64,000 nucleotides of DNA from DASXUX01 sp036504595 (GCA_036504595.1 DASXUX010000030.1:372001-436000), one strand, 5' to 3'. Shown: positions 40,496-50,496, counted from the first letter of the stretch. Program-made: numbers and translations. Notes: generated from the letters alone by a model not told the origin.

Positions 40496-43420
40496 ATGGC
40501 CCCATGTTCCAGCAACAGCTCGAACTCTTACTTCCGCTGTCTGCTCGAAAGCTCCTTTGACATCTTCTATGCCGTGGACACGGATGGGATCATCACTTTC
40601 TGCACACAGCAGATCTCACGCTACGGCTACAATCCGAAGGACGTCATCGGCAGGCCCTTCCGCGATTTCGTTCATCCAGACGATTACCCGCGGCTGGCCA
40701 AGGATCTTCAGAATTCGATCTCCGAAAAGGGCGAGAACAACACCCCGATCGAATTTCGATTGCTGCTTCCAGATGGCCGCTCTTGCGACATGGAAGAACT
40801 GGGCAGCGTCATCCGTCAGGACGGCGAAATCGTCGGCAACGCCGGCGTGATCCGCGACATCAGCGAGCGCAAGCTGCGCCTTCGCGAACACGAGACACTC
40901 AAGCGGCAGAGCGAATTCGTGCTGGGCGCCACTGGAACGCGAATGGATATCATCGACGCGCAGCATACCGTGCGCTACGTCGATCCGACGACCCGCAAGA
41001 CCCTCGGCGACCCATCGGGAAAGCCGTGCTTCGAATACTTCGTGCAACGGACCGCCCCGTGCGAGCAGTGCGGCGTGGTCGAAGCACTCCGCACGCGCGC
41101 AACCGTGGTCCGCGATCACTCCGCACTCGGCGAACCGGGCCGGACCGTGCAGGTCACGACCGTTCCGTTCGCCGACGCGTCCGGCGAGTGGCTGGCCGCG
41201 GAGATCGTCGTAGACGTCACGGAACGCAAGCAGCGCGAGCAGGAAGTCGATTGCCTGCGCCGCCAGATGGAGCTGATTCTGGGCGCCGCCAACATCGGCA
41301 TGGACATCATTGATGGCAATTACTCGCTGCAATATGTCGATCCCCAGCGCCGGCAGCTTTACGGCGACCCGGCGGGCAAGACCTGCCATGAATACTTCCA
41401 TCGCCTGCCCCAGCCCTGTCCGAATTGCCACGCCCTCGAGGCCTTGCAGACGAAGCGCCACATCGTCATCGAGCGAGCTCGCCCGGAGAAGAACGGTCGC
41501 GTCGAACAAGTCACGACGATTCCCTTCCCCGGAGCGAACGGCCAATGGCTGGTCGCAGCGGTCACGCAAGACATCACCGAACAGAAGCTGTCCAAAGAGC
41601 GAATCGAAAAACTGAACCAGGATCTGGAACGCCGCGTTTTCGAACGCACCGCCCAGCTCGAACGGGCCAACCAGCAGCTTCAGTTGGAGATAGATTGCCG
41701 CCGCCGCATTGAAGAAGCGCTGCGCATGAACGAGGAGTATTTTCGCCGGACCTTCGATCAATCCCCCGTGGGTGCGGCGATTATCTCGCTAGACTACCGT
41801 TTCCTGCGCGTGAATGACGAACTTTGCCGCATCACCGGCTACAGCCGCCAGGAGTTGATGCAATCCGGCTTCCCTCACATTTCCGATCCCGAAGACATGG
41901 TGGCCAATGCCAGACAGTTGCGCCTGCTTCAAGCCGGCGAGATCGATCAGTACCAAACACAGAAGCGTTTCATCCGCATGGATGGCAAGTTCGTCTGGAC
42001 GCGGCTGTCGGTGCGCTTGATCCGCGACGTTAACGGGCATCCGGTGCATTTCCTTCCCATCATGGAAGACATCACCTCGCAGAAAGAGGCCGAACTGGCC
42101 GTCCTCGAAAGCGAGGCCCGCTTCCGCGAAGTCTTCGAATCCTCCCGCGATGGCATCGTCATTTGCGATCTCGCCGGCCGGCTGCTGGACTGCAATCCCG
42201 CGCTGCTGGCGCTGCTGGGCTATGCGAACGCCGATGAAATGCGCGGCAAGACTTCGAGCGACATCTCCGTGCCGGAACGCCGGACCAAGGGCGCTCGCCT
42301 GATGGAGCGCCTCCTGAAGGACGGTTGCAGCGAAGAATACGAGCGCGAGTTCATCCGCAAAGACGGTCGGCGCGTGCCGGTCAGCATCCGCACGTACTTG
42401 CGCTACAACACCGACAGCAAGGCCATCGGCACCTGGGCGATCATCCGCGACATCACGGCCCGCCAGCACGCCGAGATGGAGCATAAAAAGTTGCTCGGGC
42501 GCGCAGAATCAGCGCGCAAGGCCGCCGAAGAGAGCGAACGGCGCTACCGCGCATTGGCCGAAGCGACGCCGGAGATTGTGTGGATCGCTGATCCCGACGG
42601 CCGAACGACGTACCGTAACCAGCAGTGGTTTACCTATACGGGAGCCACGCCCGGTCCGGTCACGGGGTTCGGTTGGCAATCCGTCATACACCCGGATGAT
42701 TTACCCAGGGTGTTCGAGCATCTGGCGGAAGCAAATGCAGGCGCCGATCGCCAGGAGTTCGAGGTGCGCCTGCGCCGGCACGATGGCGCTTATCGCTGGC
42801 ATCTGCTGCACTGCATCGCCTCCCGTGATGATAAGGGAAGCCTGTTGCGGATTTGCGGAACCGCCACGGACGTCCACGACCGCCGGCGCACGGAGATGGG
42901 CCGCCGCATCGTTGCTGAAGCGGCTGCGTTGCTGCTTTCGGCGCCGGAGTTGGAGACTGCGGCCAGCGGTGTCGCTCGGCTGCTGGTGCCACAGACCGCG
43001 GACGCGTGCATCATCGATGCCGTTTTAGCCGACCAGAGCATCCAGCCGCTGGCGATTGCGCATTTTGACCCGGCACAAGAAGCCGCCATGCGCGACTGGG
43101 GCCAGCGCGGGCTGCTGACCGCCGCGACGCTCGGGATTGACGCGGTCCTCCGCAGCGGCAAGCCGGCCGTGATCAATAAACCGGAACCGCAGGCTGTATC
43201 TGGGATCGCCGAAACCGATGAGACCTCGCGCGAATCGTTGTCCCAGCTATGCTCCCGCCCGCGGATCATTGTGCCTCTCACCGCTTACGGCCGCACACAG
43301 GGCACCTTGACGCTGATCGGCGCCGCCGGCCAAGCCTATGACTCCATGGACGCGTCCCTGGCCGAAGACCTGGCCTTGTGCCTGGCGTTGCGTCTGACCG
43401 GCGGCTCGCCCGCAAAATAA
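40496..43420 (+). CDS. Cytosolic multi-PAS sensor protein ending in GAF, no output domain
   Basis: 974 residues from ATG 40496; ATG 40427 is an alternative, and neither has a clear ribosome-binding site. Six PAS/PAC units are recognisable: SFDIFYAVDTDG, MDIIDAQHTVRYVD, MDIIDGNYSLQYVD, SPVGAAIISLDYRFLRVND, SRDGIVICDLAGRLLDCNP, and TPEIVWIADPDGRTTYRN. The second and third carry a CxxC (PCEQC, PCPNC). A coiled coil (LNQDLERRVFERTAQLERAN) lies in the middle. The C-terminal 170 residues look like GAF. No histidine kinase, GGDEF or HTH domain follows before the stop, so signalling must be by partner protein. Confidence 0.8.
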   Translation: MAPCSSNSSNSYFRCLLESSFDIFYAVDTDGIITFCTQQISRYGYNPKDVIGRPFRDFVHPDDYPRLAKDLQNSISEKGENNTPIEFRLLLPDGRSCDMEELGSVIRQDGEIVGNAGVIRDISERKLRLREHETLKRQSEFVLGATGTRMDIIDAQHTVRYVDPTTRKTLGDPSGKPCFEYFVQRTAPCEQCGVVEALRTRATVVRDHSALGEPGRTVQVTTVPFADASGEWLAAEIVVDVTERKQREQEVDCLRRQMELILGAANIGMDIIDGNYSLQYVDPQRRQLYGDPAGKTCHEYFHRLPQPCPNCHALEALQTKRHIVIERARPEKNGRVEQVTTIPFPGANGQWLVAAVTQDITEQKLSKERIEKLNQDLERRVFERTAQLERANQQLQLEIDCRRRIEEALRMNEEYFRRTFDQSPVGAAIISLDYRFLRVNDELCRITGYSRQELMQSGFPHISDPEDMVANARQLRLLQAGEIDQYQTQKRFIRMDGKFVWTRLSVRLIRDVNGHPVHFLPIMEDITSQKEAELAVLESEARFREVFESSRDGIVICDLAGRLLDCNPALLALLGYANADEMRGKTSSDISVPERRTKGARLMERLLKDGCSEEYEREFIRKDGRRVPVSIRTYLRYNTDSKAIGTWAIIRDITARQHAEMEHKKLLGRAESARKAAEESERRYRALAEATPEIVWIADPDGRTTYRNQQWFTYTGATPGPVTGFGWQSVIHPDDLPRVFEHLAEANAGADRQEFEVRLRRHDGAYRWHLLHCIASRDDKGSLLRICGTATDVHDRRRTEMGRRIVAEAAALLLSAPELETAASGVARLLVPQTADACIIDAVLADQSIQPLAIAHFDPAQEAAMRDWGQRGLLTAATLGIDAVLRSGKPAVINKPEPQAVSGIAETDETSRESLSQLCSRPRIIVPLTAYGRTQGTLTLIGAAGQAYDSMDASLAEDLALCLALRLTGGSPAK

Positions 43421-43475
43421 GGGCGGCAGGACGCGTTATTGGAGGGGCACTCGCACTCCGTGAGGACACGCGGAA

Positions 43476-45842
43476 CTACGGTCGCGCGATGAGCTCGTAC
43501 TTTCTTCCAGTCGTCGTTTGAAAGGCCACGACCCCGGAGCCTTCCGAATGAACTCTCTCAGCCGCGCCTTTCAGGGTCACCTTTTCTGCCGAGCGCACGC
43601 GACACGGGTTGCCGCACAGCGAGCGAATCGTGGCCTTGAGCAGACGGCACTTGCGCCACTTCAGATCCACCTCAAAGCCTCCGCGCGCGCGCAGGCCGTG
43701 CACTTCGCCATCACGCCAGCAGTCGGGGAGAGCCGGCAACAGGTGCAACTCACCTTCGTGCGATTGCAGCAGCATCTCCATGATCGCGGCACTGACGCCG
43801 AAAGAACCATCGACCTGAAGCGCTCTGGCGCAGATCGCAAACAGGCTGTCGAACGCGTACTGCTGGAGGTAGTGCCTGAAGTTTTCGAGTGCCTTGCTGC
43901 CGTTGAACAGCCGGGCCCAACACGCCATTTTCCACGCCGACGCCCAGCCGTTCCCGTCCAGGCCGCGCTGCTCCAGAACGGCCGCGCACGCTTTGGCAAG
44001 TTCAGGCGTTCGGTGGCTCGAAATAACGTTGCCCGGAAACAAGCCGTAGAGCGCCGAAATGTGGCGATGGCTCTTCTCCTTCTGCCCCCAATCTTCGATC
44101 CATTCCTGAAGAGCGCCGCTCTTTCCGATCTGCATCGGCGCCAGACGCGAGCGCGCCGTCAGAACTTTTTTCTTGAACGCAGCATCGATGCGCAAAATCT
44201 CAGCGCTCTGCGCCACCGTGGCGAACAGGTCGCCGACGATCTGCGTATCGATCGCCGAGCCCGCACAGATCGTGGTTCCGCCGGGACTCATTCCGCCGGT
44301 CACTTCGTCAAAGAATGCCTCATTGCCCGGCCGGTCGGGAAAATTCTCCGGGGAGTTCGATGGATTCGTGACAAGCCAGCCCTTCACGGGGTGCTCGACA
44401 AGGAAATCGACGAAGAACAGCGCCGAGCCTTTCAGCACGGGATAGACGCGCCGCAGGAATTCACGGTCGCCTGTATGCAGATAATGCTCCCAAAGATGCA
44501 TGCACAGCCACGCACCGCCTGTAGTGAACGTTCCCCACTGCGGCCCATCCATCGGCGCCGCGACGCGCCACATGTCGGTGTTCTGGTGCAGCACCCATCC
44601 GCGCACGCCGTAGTGCTCGCGCGCGACGGCGCCGCCTTGGTCTGTGCAGTCGCGGACGAAGCCGACAAGCGGCGCGGTGCACTCGCTCAGGTTTCCAGCT
44701 TCGGCGGGCCAGTAGTTCATCTGCAGATTGATGTTCGTCGTGAACTTGGAATCCCACGGCGGATTCATCGACGCGTTCCAAATGCCCTGCAGATTCGCCG
44801 GTTGCGTGCCGGGGCGCGAAGAGGCAATTAGAAGATAACGACCGTACTGCAAACAAAGCGCGGCGAGATTCGGATCGTCAGCGCCGGTGAAGCGCTTGCG
44901 TCGTTCATCCGTCGGAAGAAACGACTGCCGCGTCGATCCGAGATCGACGGACACGCGCCGGAAGAGCTTCTGGTGATCACGTGTGTGCGCCTCGCGAATC
45001 TGCGCGTAGGTCTTGCGCCGAATTTTCTTCAGCACGCCGCTCACGCGAGCTTCCGGATCCGCGCTCAGATCCTTGTAGCTCACAACGTTTGTGGCTGCGG
45101 CGATGTAGAACGTCACCGCGTCCGCATCCGAAACGAAAAGCCGAGCGTCCTCCGTGCTGACGCGGCCGTTATCGGCGACCACCTTCAATCGTGTGACGTG
45201 GCGAACGCGGCCTTCGACACCCAGATAGTCCGCGGACTTTCCGCGCACGACCAAGCCGTCCGAACCGGCCGCATCCATTCGGAAGTAGTCGTCGCCATAG
45301 TTGGAGTGCGCCGTGTTGCGGCAACCGCGCAGTTCCGCTGTAAAGGAGAGACGCTTAGGCTTGTCGCACGAAAGCCGGATGACGATGACCTGATCCACCG
45401 CGCTGCAGAATATTTCTCGAACAAAGCGCGCACCGTTCTGCTGGTAGCTGACGCGGACGATGGCCTGATCGAGGTCAAGCTCCATGCGGTAGTTCTTGAC
45501 GCGGCCGCTCTGCCCGAACTTCAGAATCAGATCGCCCAGCGCCTGATACTTCATCTGTTCGACAGGCTGGCCCATGAAGTAGCGGCCAAAAAGCCGGTGT
45601 GCCTTCAGGTACTCACCGGCGAAGACGAGACGCTGAAGGACCGGCAGCGCCTTGGCGCCGCCGCGCACCGTTTGCGAATACGGCCCACCCGACCAGAAGG
45701 TATCTTCATTGAGCGCGATGCGTTCCTCGTCTGTCCTGCCGAAAACCATTGCACCCAGCCTGCCGTTCCCGACAGGCAGCGCATTCTCCCACTTGTCGGC
45801 CGGATGCGTGTACCAAAGGCAGGTCGTTGGATTGATGGACAT
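43476..45842 (-). CDS. GH95-family alpha-L-fucosidase/galactosidase-like
   Basis: 788 residues. LWYTHPADKWENALPVGNGRLGAMVFG, the Asn pair in NINLQMNYWPAEAGNL, TSNPSNSPENF-like NPSNSPENFP, and the C-terminal GSFGVSAAIMEMLLQSH are GH95 hallmarks. Family members remove 1,2-linked L-fucose or L-galactose from glycans. No signal peptide, so it would act on imported oligosaccharides. The nearby XylR-type regulator could control it, but the two genes are separated by 290 bases. Confidence 0.9.
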   Translation of the reverse strand: MSINPTTCLWYTHPADKWENALPVGNGRLGAMVFGRTDEERIALNEDTFWSGGPYSQTVRGGAKALPVLQRLVFAGEYLKAHRLFGRYFMGQPVEQMKYQALGDLILKFGQSGRVKNYRMELDLDQAIVRVSYQQNGARFVREIFCSAVDQVIVIRLSCDKPKRLSFTAELRGCRNTAHSNYGDDYFRMDAAGSDGLVVRGKSADYLGVEGRVRHVTRLKVVADNGRVSTEDARLFVSDADAVTFYIAAATNVVSYKDLSADPEARVSGVLKKIRRKTYAQIREAHTRDHQKLFRRVSVDLGSTRQSFLPTDERRKRFTGADDPNLAALCLQYGRYLLIASSRPGTQPANLQGIWNASMNPPWDSKFTTNINLQMNYWPAEAGNLSECTAPLVGFVRDCTDQGGAVAREHYGVRGWVLHQNTDMWRVAAPMDGPQWGTFTTGGAWLCMHLWEHYLHTGDREFLRRVYPVLKGSALFFVDFLVEHPVKGWLVTNPSNSPENFPDRPGNEAFFDEVTGGMSPGGTTICAGSAIDTQIVGDLFATVAQSAEILRIDAAFKKKVLTARSRLAPMQIGKSGALQEWIEDWGQKEKSHRHISALYGLFPGNVISSHRTPELAKACAAVLEQRGLDGNGWASAWKMACWARLFNGSKALENFRHYLQQYAFDSLFAICARALQVDGSFGVSAAIMEMLLQSHEGELHLLPALPDCWRDGEVHGLRARGGFEVDLKWRKCRLLKATIRSLCGNPCRVRSAEKVTLKGAAERVHSEGSGVVAFQTTTGRKYELIARP

Positions 45843-45999
45843 GCGGCGCCCTCAAGATTCGAATCGGCTATGAGCGTGACTGTAATCGGGTGCTTCAGAA
45901 CACAATGTCAGATCAGCACAAAAGCACACAAATTGTTTGTGGAATGGCTAGCGATGCGACGGCGCTGAGATGATGGGTAGCCGTCCCCGGCCTCAGAAC

Positions 46000-46088
46000 G
46001 GGAGAAGGGGAGAAAGTGAGAGGGGGAGAGAAATGCGGTGCGAGCCGTGGTTACTCCCCTTCTCCTCTTCTCCCTTTCTCCCCTTCTA
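46000..46088. repeat. Facing purine-rich/pyrimidine-rich short arrays
   Basis: GGGAGAAG-GGGAGAAA-GTGAGAGG-GGGAGAGA at 46000-46031 and CTCCCCTT-CTCCTCTT-CTCCCTTT-CTCCCCTT at 46053-46086, period 8. The two blocks are inverted copies. Confidence 0.85.
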
Positions 46089-46135
46089 GCCGTGCAGCCG
46101 TCGGTACGACCTTTCAATTCGGCTCGGTCGCGAGG

Positions 46136-47398
46136 CTAGCGCTGCGTTTTCGCCGGAGCTCCGCCGGCCAGACGGCTGCGGGTGCGATAGTCGGTCGGCG
46201 CTTCACCCGTGATCTGAGCGAAGACGACGGCCATCCGCTGCGGGCTGGAGAAGCCGCTGCGCCGTGCGATCTCAGGCATGGGCAAAGCCGTCTCCAGCAG
46301 CAGTTGCTGGACACGCTCGATTTTCACTCTGCGGATTTCCTGCAGGACCGTGCGGCCCAGCAGCGAGCGGAACTTGCGTTCCAACATGCGCCGCGAAACA
46401 GCCGCGACATCCGCCACCGTCTGGACCGACAGGCCATCGGCGTGGGCGTGCGCGCGAATGTAGGTCAAGGTGCGGCTGACATCGTCGTCTTCGATCGCCA
46501 GCGTGTCGCTGGACTGCCGCGTCACCACGCGGGCCGGCGGCACGCTGATGTGCACGCTCGCGGGCTTGCGCCCGTTCATCAGCGCGTCCAGAAGGCGGGC
46601 GGCTTCATAGCCGATGCGCTGCGCAGGGTTTTCAACGCTCGAAAGCGGCGGGTACGTCAGCCGGCATTCCAGTTCGTCATTGTCCACGCCGAGCAGCGCG
46701 ACCTGTTCGGGAATGCGCAGTGCAAGCTGCCGGCACGTGTCGGCCAGATCGCGCGCGGGAATGTCGTTCGATGCGAAGACGGCGACCGGCTTTGGCAGCC
46801 CTTCCAGCCATCGGGCGATCGTGCGGTCCACGCCGCGCCAACTGGCGGACAGCGGCGCGCGGGGCAGGTAGTCCGCGTAGCACGAGGAGACTTGAAAGCC
46901 CTCCTGCTGCACGCGTTCGCGGAAGCCTTGCTCACGCTGCCGTGAAAACCCTGTCCAGGCGCTGCCGAAGTAGCCGAAGCTGCGGAAGCCACGCGCCAGG
47001 AAATGTTCAGCCGCCAGTTGTCCTACCTTCAGATGATCGACCTCCACCAGCGGGCCGGTCCACCACGCCAGTGTGCTCGTGACGTTGATCACTGGAATGC
47101 GCAAGCGCGCCAGCGCGCGGGCAACCTCTTCGGAAAATAGATGCGCGATAATGCCGTGCGGCTTCCACTCGCGGAGGGGCTCCAGCGTTCCGTCTTCCGG
47201 CGGCGCGTCGCGAAAGACCCACTCGGCCTTTTCGAGCGCGAAGTTCTGCGCTCCGAGCATCACGCCGCGGCAATACGCGAGGTCCTGCCCCAGAAGCAGA
47301 GCAATGCGCCGGCGCCGTGGCTCTTCGCAAATCGCTTTTCCGGGACTTGTAGGAATGGCCACTTTTCGCACTCGCACCCACATTCCGCAATGTCGCAT
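46136..47398 (-). CDS. XylR-type AraC-family transcriptional regulator
   Basis: About 420 residues from ATG 47398 (the start is uncertain; the open frame continues upstream through palindromic repeats). The N-terminal two-thirds is a periplasmic-binding/LacI-like sugar-sensing domain (RRIALLLGQDLAYCRGVMLG, VAVFASNDIPARDLADTCRQL, LGVDNDELECRLTYPPLSSV). The C-terminal AraC HTH pair is LSVQTVADVAAVSRRMLERK, then PMPEIARRSGFSSPQRMAVV ending in GEAPTDYR. E. coli XylR has the same architecture. Probably controls sugar or glycan genes nearby. Confidence 0.88.
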   Translation of the reverse strand: MRHCGMWVRVRKVAIPTSPGKAICEEPRRRRIALLLGQDLAYCRGVMLGAQNFALEKAEWVFRDAPPEDGTLEPLREWKPHGIIAHLFSEEVARALARLRIPVINVTSTLAWWTGPLVEVDHLKVGQLAAEHFLARGFRSFGYFGSAWTGFSRQREQGFRERVQQEGFQVSSCYADYLPRAPLSASWRGVDRTIARWLEGLPKPVAVFASNDIPARDLADTCRQLALRIPEQVALLGVDNDELECRLTYPPLSSVENPAQRIGYEAARLLDALMNGRKPASVHISVPPARVVTRQSSDTLAIEDDDVSRTLTYIRAHAHADGLSVQTVADVAAVSRRMLERKFRSLLGRTVLQEIRRVKIERVQQLLLETALPMPEIARRSGFSSPQRMAVVFAQITGEAPTDYRTRSRLAGGAPAKTQR

Positions 47399-47455
47399 GC
47401 ATTGTTCCGGCTTGCGACAGCGGCCGCAAGCGCAGTGCCGCGCCGCTCTCGCCTG

Positions 47456-47541
47456 CCCCTCTCCCTCGCGGGGGAGAGGGGAACCGGAGCACGGCCTGGA
47501 AGGCCGTGATACGAACGGCGCGCAATCCAGGAGGATTGCGC
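47456..47541. repeat. Mosaic of three palindromic elements
   Basis: CCCCTCTCCC/GGGGAGAGGGG (47456-47481), CACGGCCT/AGGCCGTG (47490-47508) and a P1 element (47520-47541), packed in 86 bases. On the minus strand P1 begins with the TAG stop codon of the GH172 gene. Confidence 0.9.
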
Positions 47542-49559
47542 TACTTCTGCGGCGTGACGAGGATGTAGTCCAACCCGACGTTCGTCTTGCTCGCGTTCTC
47601 ATTCTTGCCGGTGATCTCCAGGATCAGCTTGTGAGTGCCCGCCGTCACGTCGCGAGTCCCCAGTTTCAGCGCGCCGGATGGAATGACTTCCGCATTGTAG
47701 AGGTCAGTGGGCTCGCCGAGTTTCTCGTCATCCCAATAGGCCTGCACAATGCCATAGTCCCGCGCCTTGGTGAACTGAGCGCTGATATCGCACTTTCCGG
47801 CCACTTTCACCGGCACGTTCAGCGTTAGTTTGTCGCCGGCTTTCCCTTCAGTCCAGAAAAGCTGGTTTCCGAAGCTCCACTGTCCGGTAAAGCCGGACAT
47901 GTTTTGCCCCCCGGCGTTTCCCCCGGTCTTGCTGGACACTCGCAGCCTTTCGCCCTCGATCGCGCCTTCGACGAAATACGGCTTCACGCAGTAGCCGACG
48001 CGCTCGGCGACCGGCAGAGGTTCGTACGGATCTTTGCCGCCAGGAGCCTGGTACCAGTACACAACGCACGCGTACTGCGTCGGGCGTTTGTTCGGGAAGT
48101 ACTTCTCGATCGCGCCCTCAAAGCTGGTCTGGAACGGCACGTTGTCGGCGATGTGCCAGCGGTTCACCGAGAGATGGCCGACGTTGTCGCCATGGTTGTT
48201 CGGCTGGTTGTGCAGCGCCTGGAAGAAGATCTTGCCGCTGCTCCAGGCGTAGCCGAAGTAGTCTTCCGAGCCCGTGCCGAACGTTGACGGGAACTTCTCG
48301 CCGTCCACGAAGAACTTCTCGTCGCCTTCGCCCCACCAATCGCCGCAGGGATTCCAGACGTGCAGCATCACGCCGCAAAAGCGTCCACGACCGGTGGTTT
48401 TCAGCATCGTCCAGTCGATCGCGCGCTCGGGTTCGGCCGGCAGCAGCGCGTCGCGGTGCCACTTCGCATGGAATCGGGCAAGCGAATCGATCGGCTTGGT
48501 GAGCGGTGCGTGAACGATGTTGGCGTCGAGTTTCACTGCCGTTGCGCCGTCGTTCTTGACTTCAATCAACGCCTCGGACGCGAACGGCATGTACCAGTAC
48601 GAGTAGCACCCGTTGTCCGTCATCCCCAACGGAACCGAGGAGTACTTGTTGATTCCCGGCGCCGTGCCAAAAAAATCGCCCAGCGGCGTCCAGACGCTCG
48701 GCGTTGTTTCGCCGTCCCAGCGGATGCTCAACGTCATCGCACGCAGCGTGGTTTCGGCATCGCCCAGCGTCGCCGGATCCATCTTGACGTTCAATGCCGT
48801 GATCGCGCGCGCGCCGTTGATCTTTGCAAGCTGAACACTCTGGCCGGGAGCAACGCTGACGGACGTATTTACGGTCCCCTGCTCGGCGCGAACGCCAGCC
48901 GGGTCCGAGCCCAGCCCTTTGCTGAAGGCGGCATCGGCCGCTTGAAGCGCGGCCAAATCTTCCGGCGAAAGCTTCATCGAGAAGGTCGGCACAATCGTGT
49001 CTTTGGGAAAGGTCGTGTAGGTGAAATGGTAGTAATTGCCCCAACCTTTATCGCCGAGAATCTTGCAGGACTTCTGGAAGGGAATTGGAACGTAGTTGTC
49101 GAAGCCATTTGCCGCCGTCTTATAAACGAGCGCCGGGAAAGTGAACGGCTCGGCTTTGCGGCTGAAGTAATCATCGAATGCCAGATCGACGGCCGGCTCG
49201 GTCGCGCCATCCAGGTAGATCTTCACGTGCCCTTTGCCGGCAGTCGCAGACCACGTCCGCCGAATGCAGCCCGGCCCTTCGATTTCGGCCAGCACGGAAA
49301 TATCGCCTTCCTTGCGGATAATCCCGCCGCCGTCGCCGTTGGCATCCCAGCGCACGTACTTGCCGGTGGCCTCATCGTACTTGCTGGCGCGATCGTAGCT
49401 CGACGCTTGAGCGCACTTTTCGCCGGGAGCGGGCAGAATCGCCACGCGCTCCAGGTCGGTCAAGTGCTTGACCAGATCAACGTACGTCAGCCTCTCGCCT
49501 GCCAGCAGGCTCGCGCCCAGCACGGCGAAGCCGATCAGAAATTTGAAAGAAGTCCTCAT
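47541..49559 (-). CDS. Secreted GH172 (DUF2961) glycoside hydrolase
   Basis: 672 residues. A signal peptide (FKFLIGFAVLGASLLAGE) is followed by the DUF2961 core: NGDGGGIIRKEGDISVLAEI, GPGCIRRTWSATAGKGHVKI, and WWGEGDEKFFVDGEKFPSTF then GTGSEDYFGYAW, where the glutamates of GEGDE and GSEDY correspond to the catalytic pair of GH172. Members include difructose dianhydride I synthase/hydrolase and D-arabinan-degrading enzymes. The C-terminal 130 residues are a separate domain ending in VGLDYILVTPQK (carbohydrate-binding-like). GGAGG precedes ATG 49559. The stop is the TAG of a P1 element. Confidence 0.87.
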   Translation of the reverse strand: MRTSFKFLIGFAVLGASLLAGERLTYVDLVKHLTDLERVAILPAPGEKCAQASSYDRASKYDEATGKYVRWDANGDGGGIIRKEGDISVLAEIEGPGCIRRTWSATAGKGHVKIYLDGATEPAVDLAFDDYFSRKAEPFTFPALVYKTAANGFDNYVPIPFQKSCKILGDKGWGNYYHFTYTTFPKDTIVPTFSMKLSPEDLAALQAADAAFSKGLGSDPAGVRAEQGTVNTSVSVAPGQSVQLAKINGARAITALNVKMDPATLGDAETTLRAMTLSIRWDGETTPSVWTPLGDFFGTAPGINKYSSVPLGMTDNGCYSYWYMPFASEALIEVKNDGATAVKLDANIVHAPLTKPIDSLARFHAKWHRDALLPAEPERAIDWTMLKTTGRGRFCGVMLHVWNPCGDWWGEGDEKFFVDGEKFPSTFGTGSEDYFGYAWSSGKIFFQALHNQPNNHGDNVGHLSVNRWHIADNVPFQTSFEGAIEKYFPNKRPTQYACVVYWYQAPGGKDPYEPLPVAERVGYCVKPYFVEGAIEGERLRVSSKTGGNAGGQNMSGFTGQWSFGNQLFWTEGKAGDKLTLNVPVKVAGKCDISAQFTKARDYGIVQAYWDDEKLGEPTDLYNAEVIPSGALKLGTRDVTAGTHKLILEITGKNENASKTNVGLDYILVTPQK

Positions 49560-49892
49560 GTTCCCTGCCTCCACCTGTTGCCCCATAGCGCCAAAAACAC
49601 GGAATGCGTCTTGTCCGTTTCTGTTTAGTCCAAGTTAGCCCCGTACGCTGCGCGCATTTGCGTAAAACTTGTATTGTTTTGCGACACTGCCGTCAAAGAA
49701 CTGTTTTGCTTCAACGACGCGGGCGGAGCTGTCCTGTCGCTGGCGCAATGTATGAAACGTAATGAGCACACCTAGCTTGCGATTACATTTTGGCAATAGC
49801 CGACCTTTGCAATTGACTTCGCCTTCCGCCACCCAAAGCTGAACGCTTGGTGCCGGTTTCTTCCACAAGGTTTTCTCTCGGAGGGGGACAAG
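49560..49892. other. Divergent intergenic region, no gene seen
   Basis: Separates the GH172 gene (minus) from the small lipoprotein gene (plus). AT-richer, with no repeat array and no convincing promoter pair. Confidence 0.4.
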
Positions 49893-50051
49893 ATGATCAA
49901 GCGGCTCTCAGTTCTTACCATGCTCCTGTGTTTGTGCGGCTGCGGAAGCGATGCGCCAAAACCGCAGAAGACGGATGCGACAGAGGCTACGCCGAAGCCG
50001 GATGCTCCTAAGGATCCGCCGAAGGCCGAGGAGCCGAAGAAGACGGAGTGA
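49893..50051 (+). CDS. Small lipoprotein, 52 residues
   Basis: MIKRLSVLTMLLCLCGCGSD with a lipobox LCGC, then a Pro/Lys/Glu/Asp-rich tail (PKPDAPKDPPKAEEPKKTE). GGAGGGGGACAAG precedes ATG 49893. The charged proline-rich tail would project from the membrane. A hairpin with a T-run follows about 80 bases later. No family recognised, but translation signals and terminator support a real gene. Confidence 0.72.
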   Translation: MIKRLSVLTMLLCLCGCGSDAPKPQKTDATEATPKPDAPKDPPKAEEPKKTE

Positions 50052-50129
50052 AGTAAGACGCCGTCCTTCAGCCATCAATGATCCGGCAATGATGCGACTC
50101 AACGCGGGCTCGCCATTCCGCCGAATCAG

Positions 50130-50162
50130 AAGTGCCGCGAACAAAAGCGGCACTTTCTTTTT
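50130..50162 (+). terminator. Rho-independent terminator after the small lipoprotein gene
   Basis: AAGTGCCGC-GAACAAAA-GCGGCACTT followed by TCTTTTT. Nine-base stem. Confidence 0.88.
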
Positions 50163-50259
50163 CCAGCGGAGGTGTCCCTACTCTGAGTGTGTGTGGTCGC
50201 CGCTGCGATCGCGTACGGCTGCTATCCGGTTTGCATAAATGGCGGGATGGATTCCGGTT

Positions 50260-50496
50260 CTATTCGTGTTGGGCGCTGAGCGGCTCGTGTCCCTTGTAGC
50301 GCTGAGATTCATTGTTTCCGATGCGGCTCTTCAGCTCGGCAAGCGTCTTGTCGATGGGGTCATTGGGGTCGCCTTCGACTTTGGGAAGCAACCCGCTGGA
50401 CTTCGCCGCTCGCCGGCGCTCGGATTCGACGCGTATTTTCTTGAGCTCGCCGGATTCGCTGGCGAGTTTGCGGGTCAGTCGGCTGAGTAGTGACAT
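50260..50496 (-). CDS. Small hypothetical protein, 78 residues
   Basis: MSLLSRLTRKLASESGELKK, then basic and charged residues (IRVESERRRAAKSSG, DKTLAELKSRIGNNESQRYK). GGAGGGG precedes the ATG at 50496. No domain found. Divergent from the metallophosphoesterase gene. Confidence 0.5.
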   Translation of the reverse strand: MSLLSRLTRKLASESGELKKIRVESERRRAAKSSGLLPKVEGDPNDPIDKTLAELKSRIGNNESQRYKGHEPLSAQHE

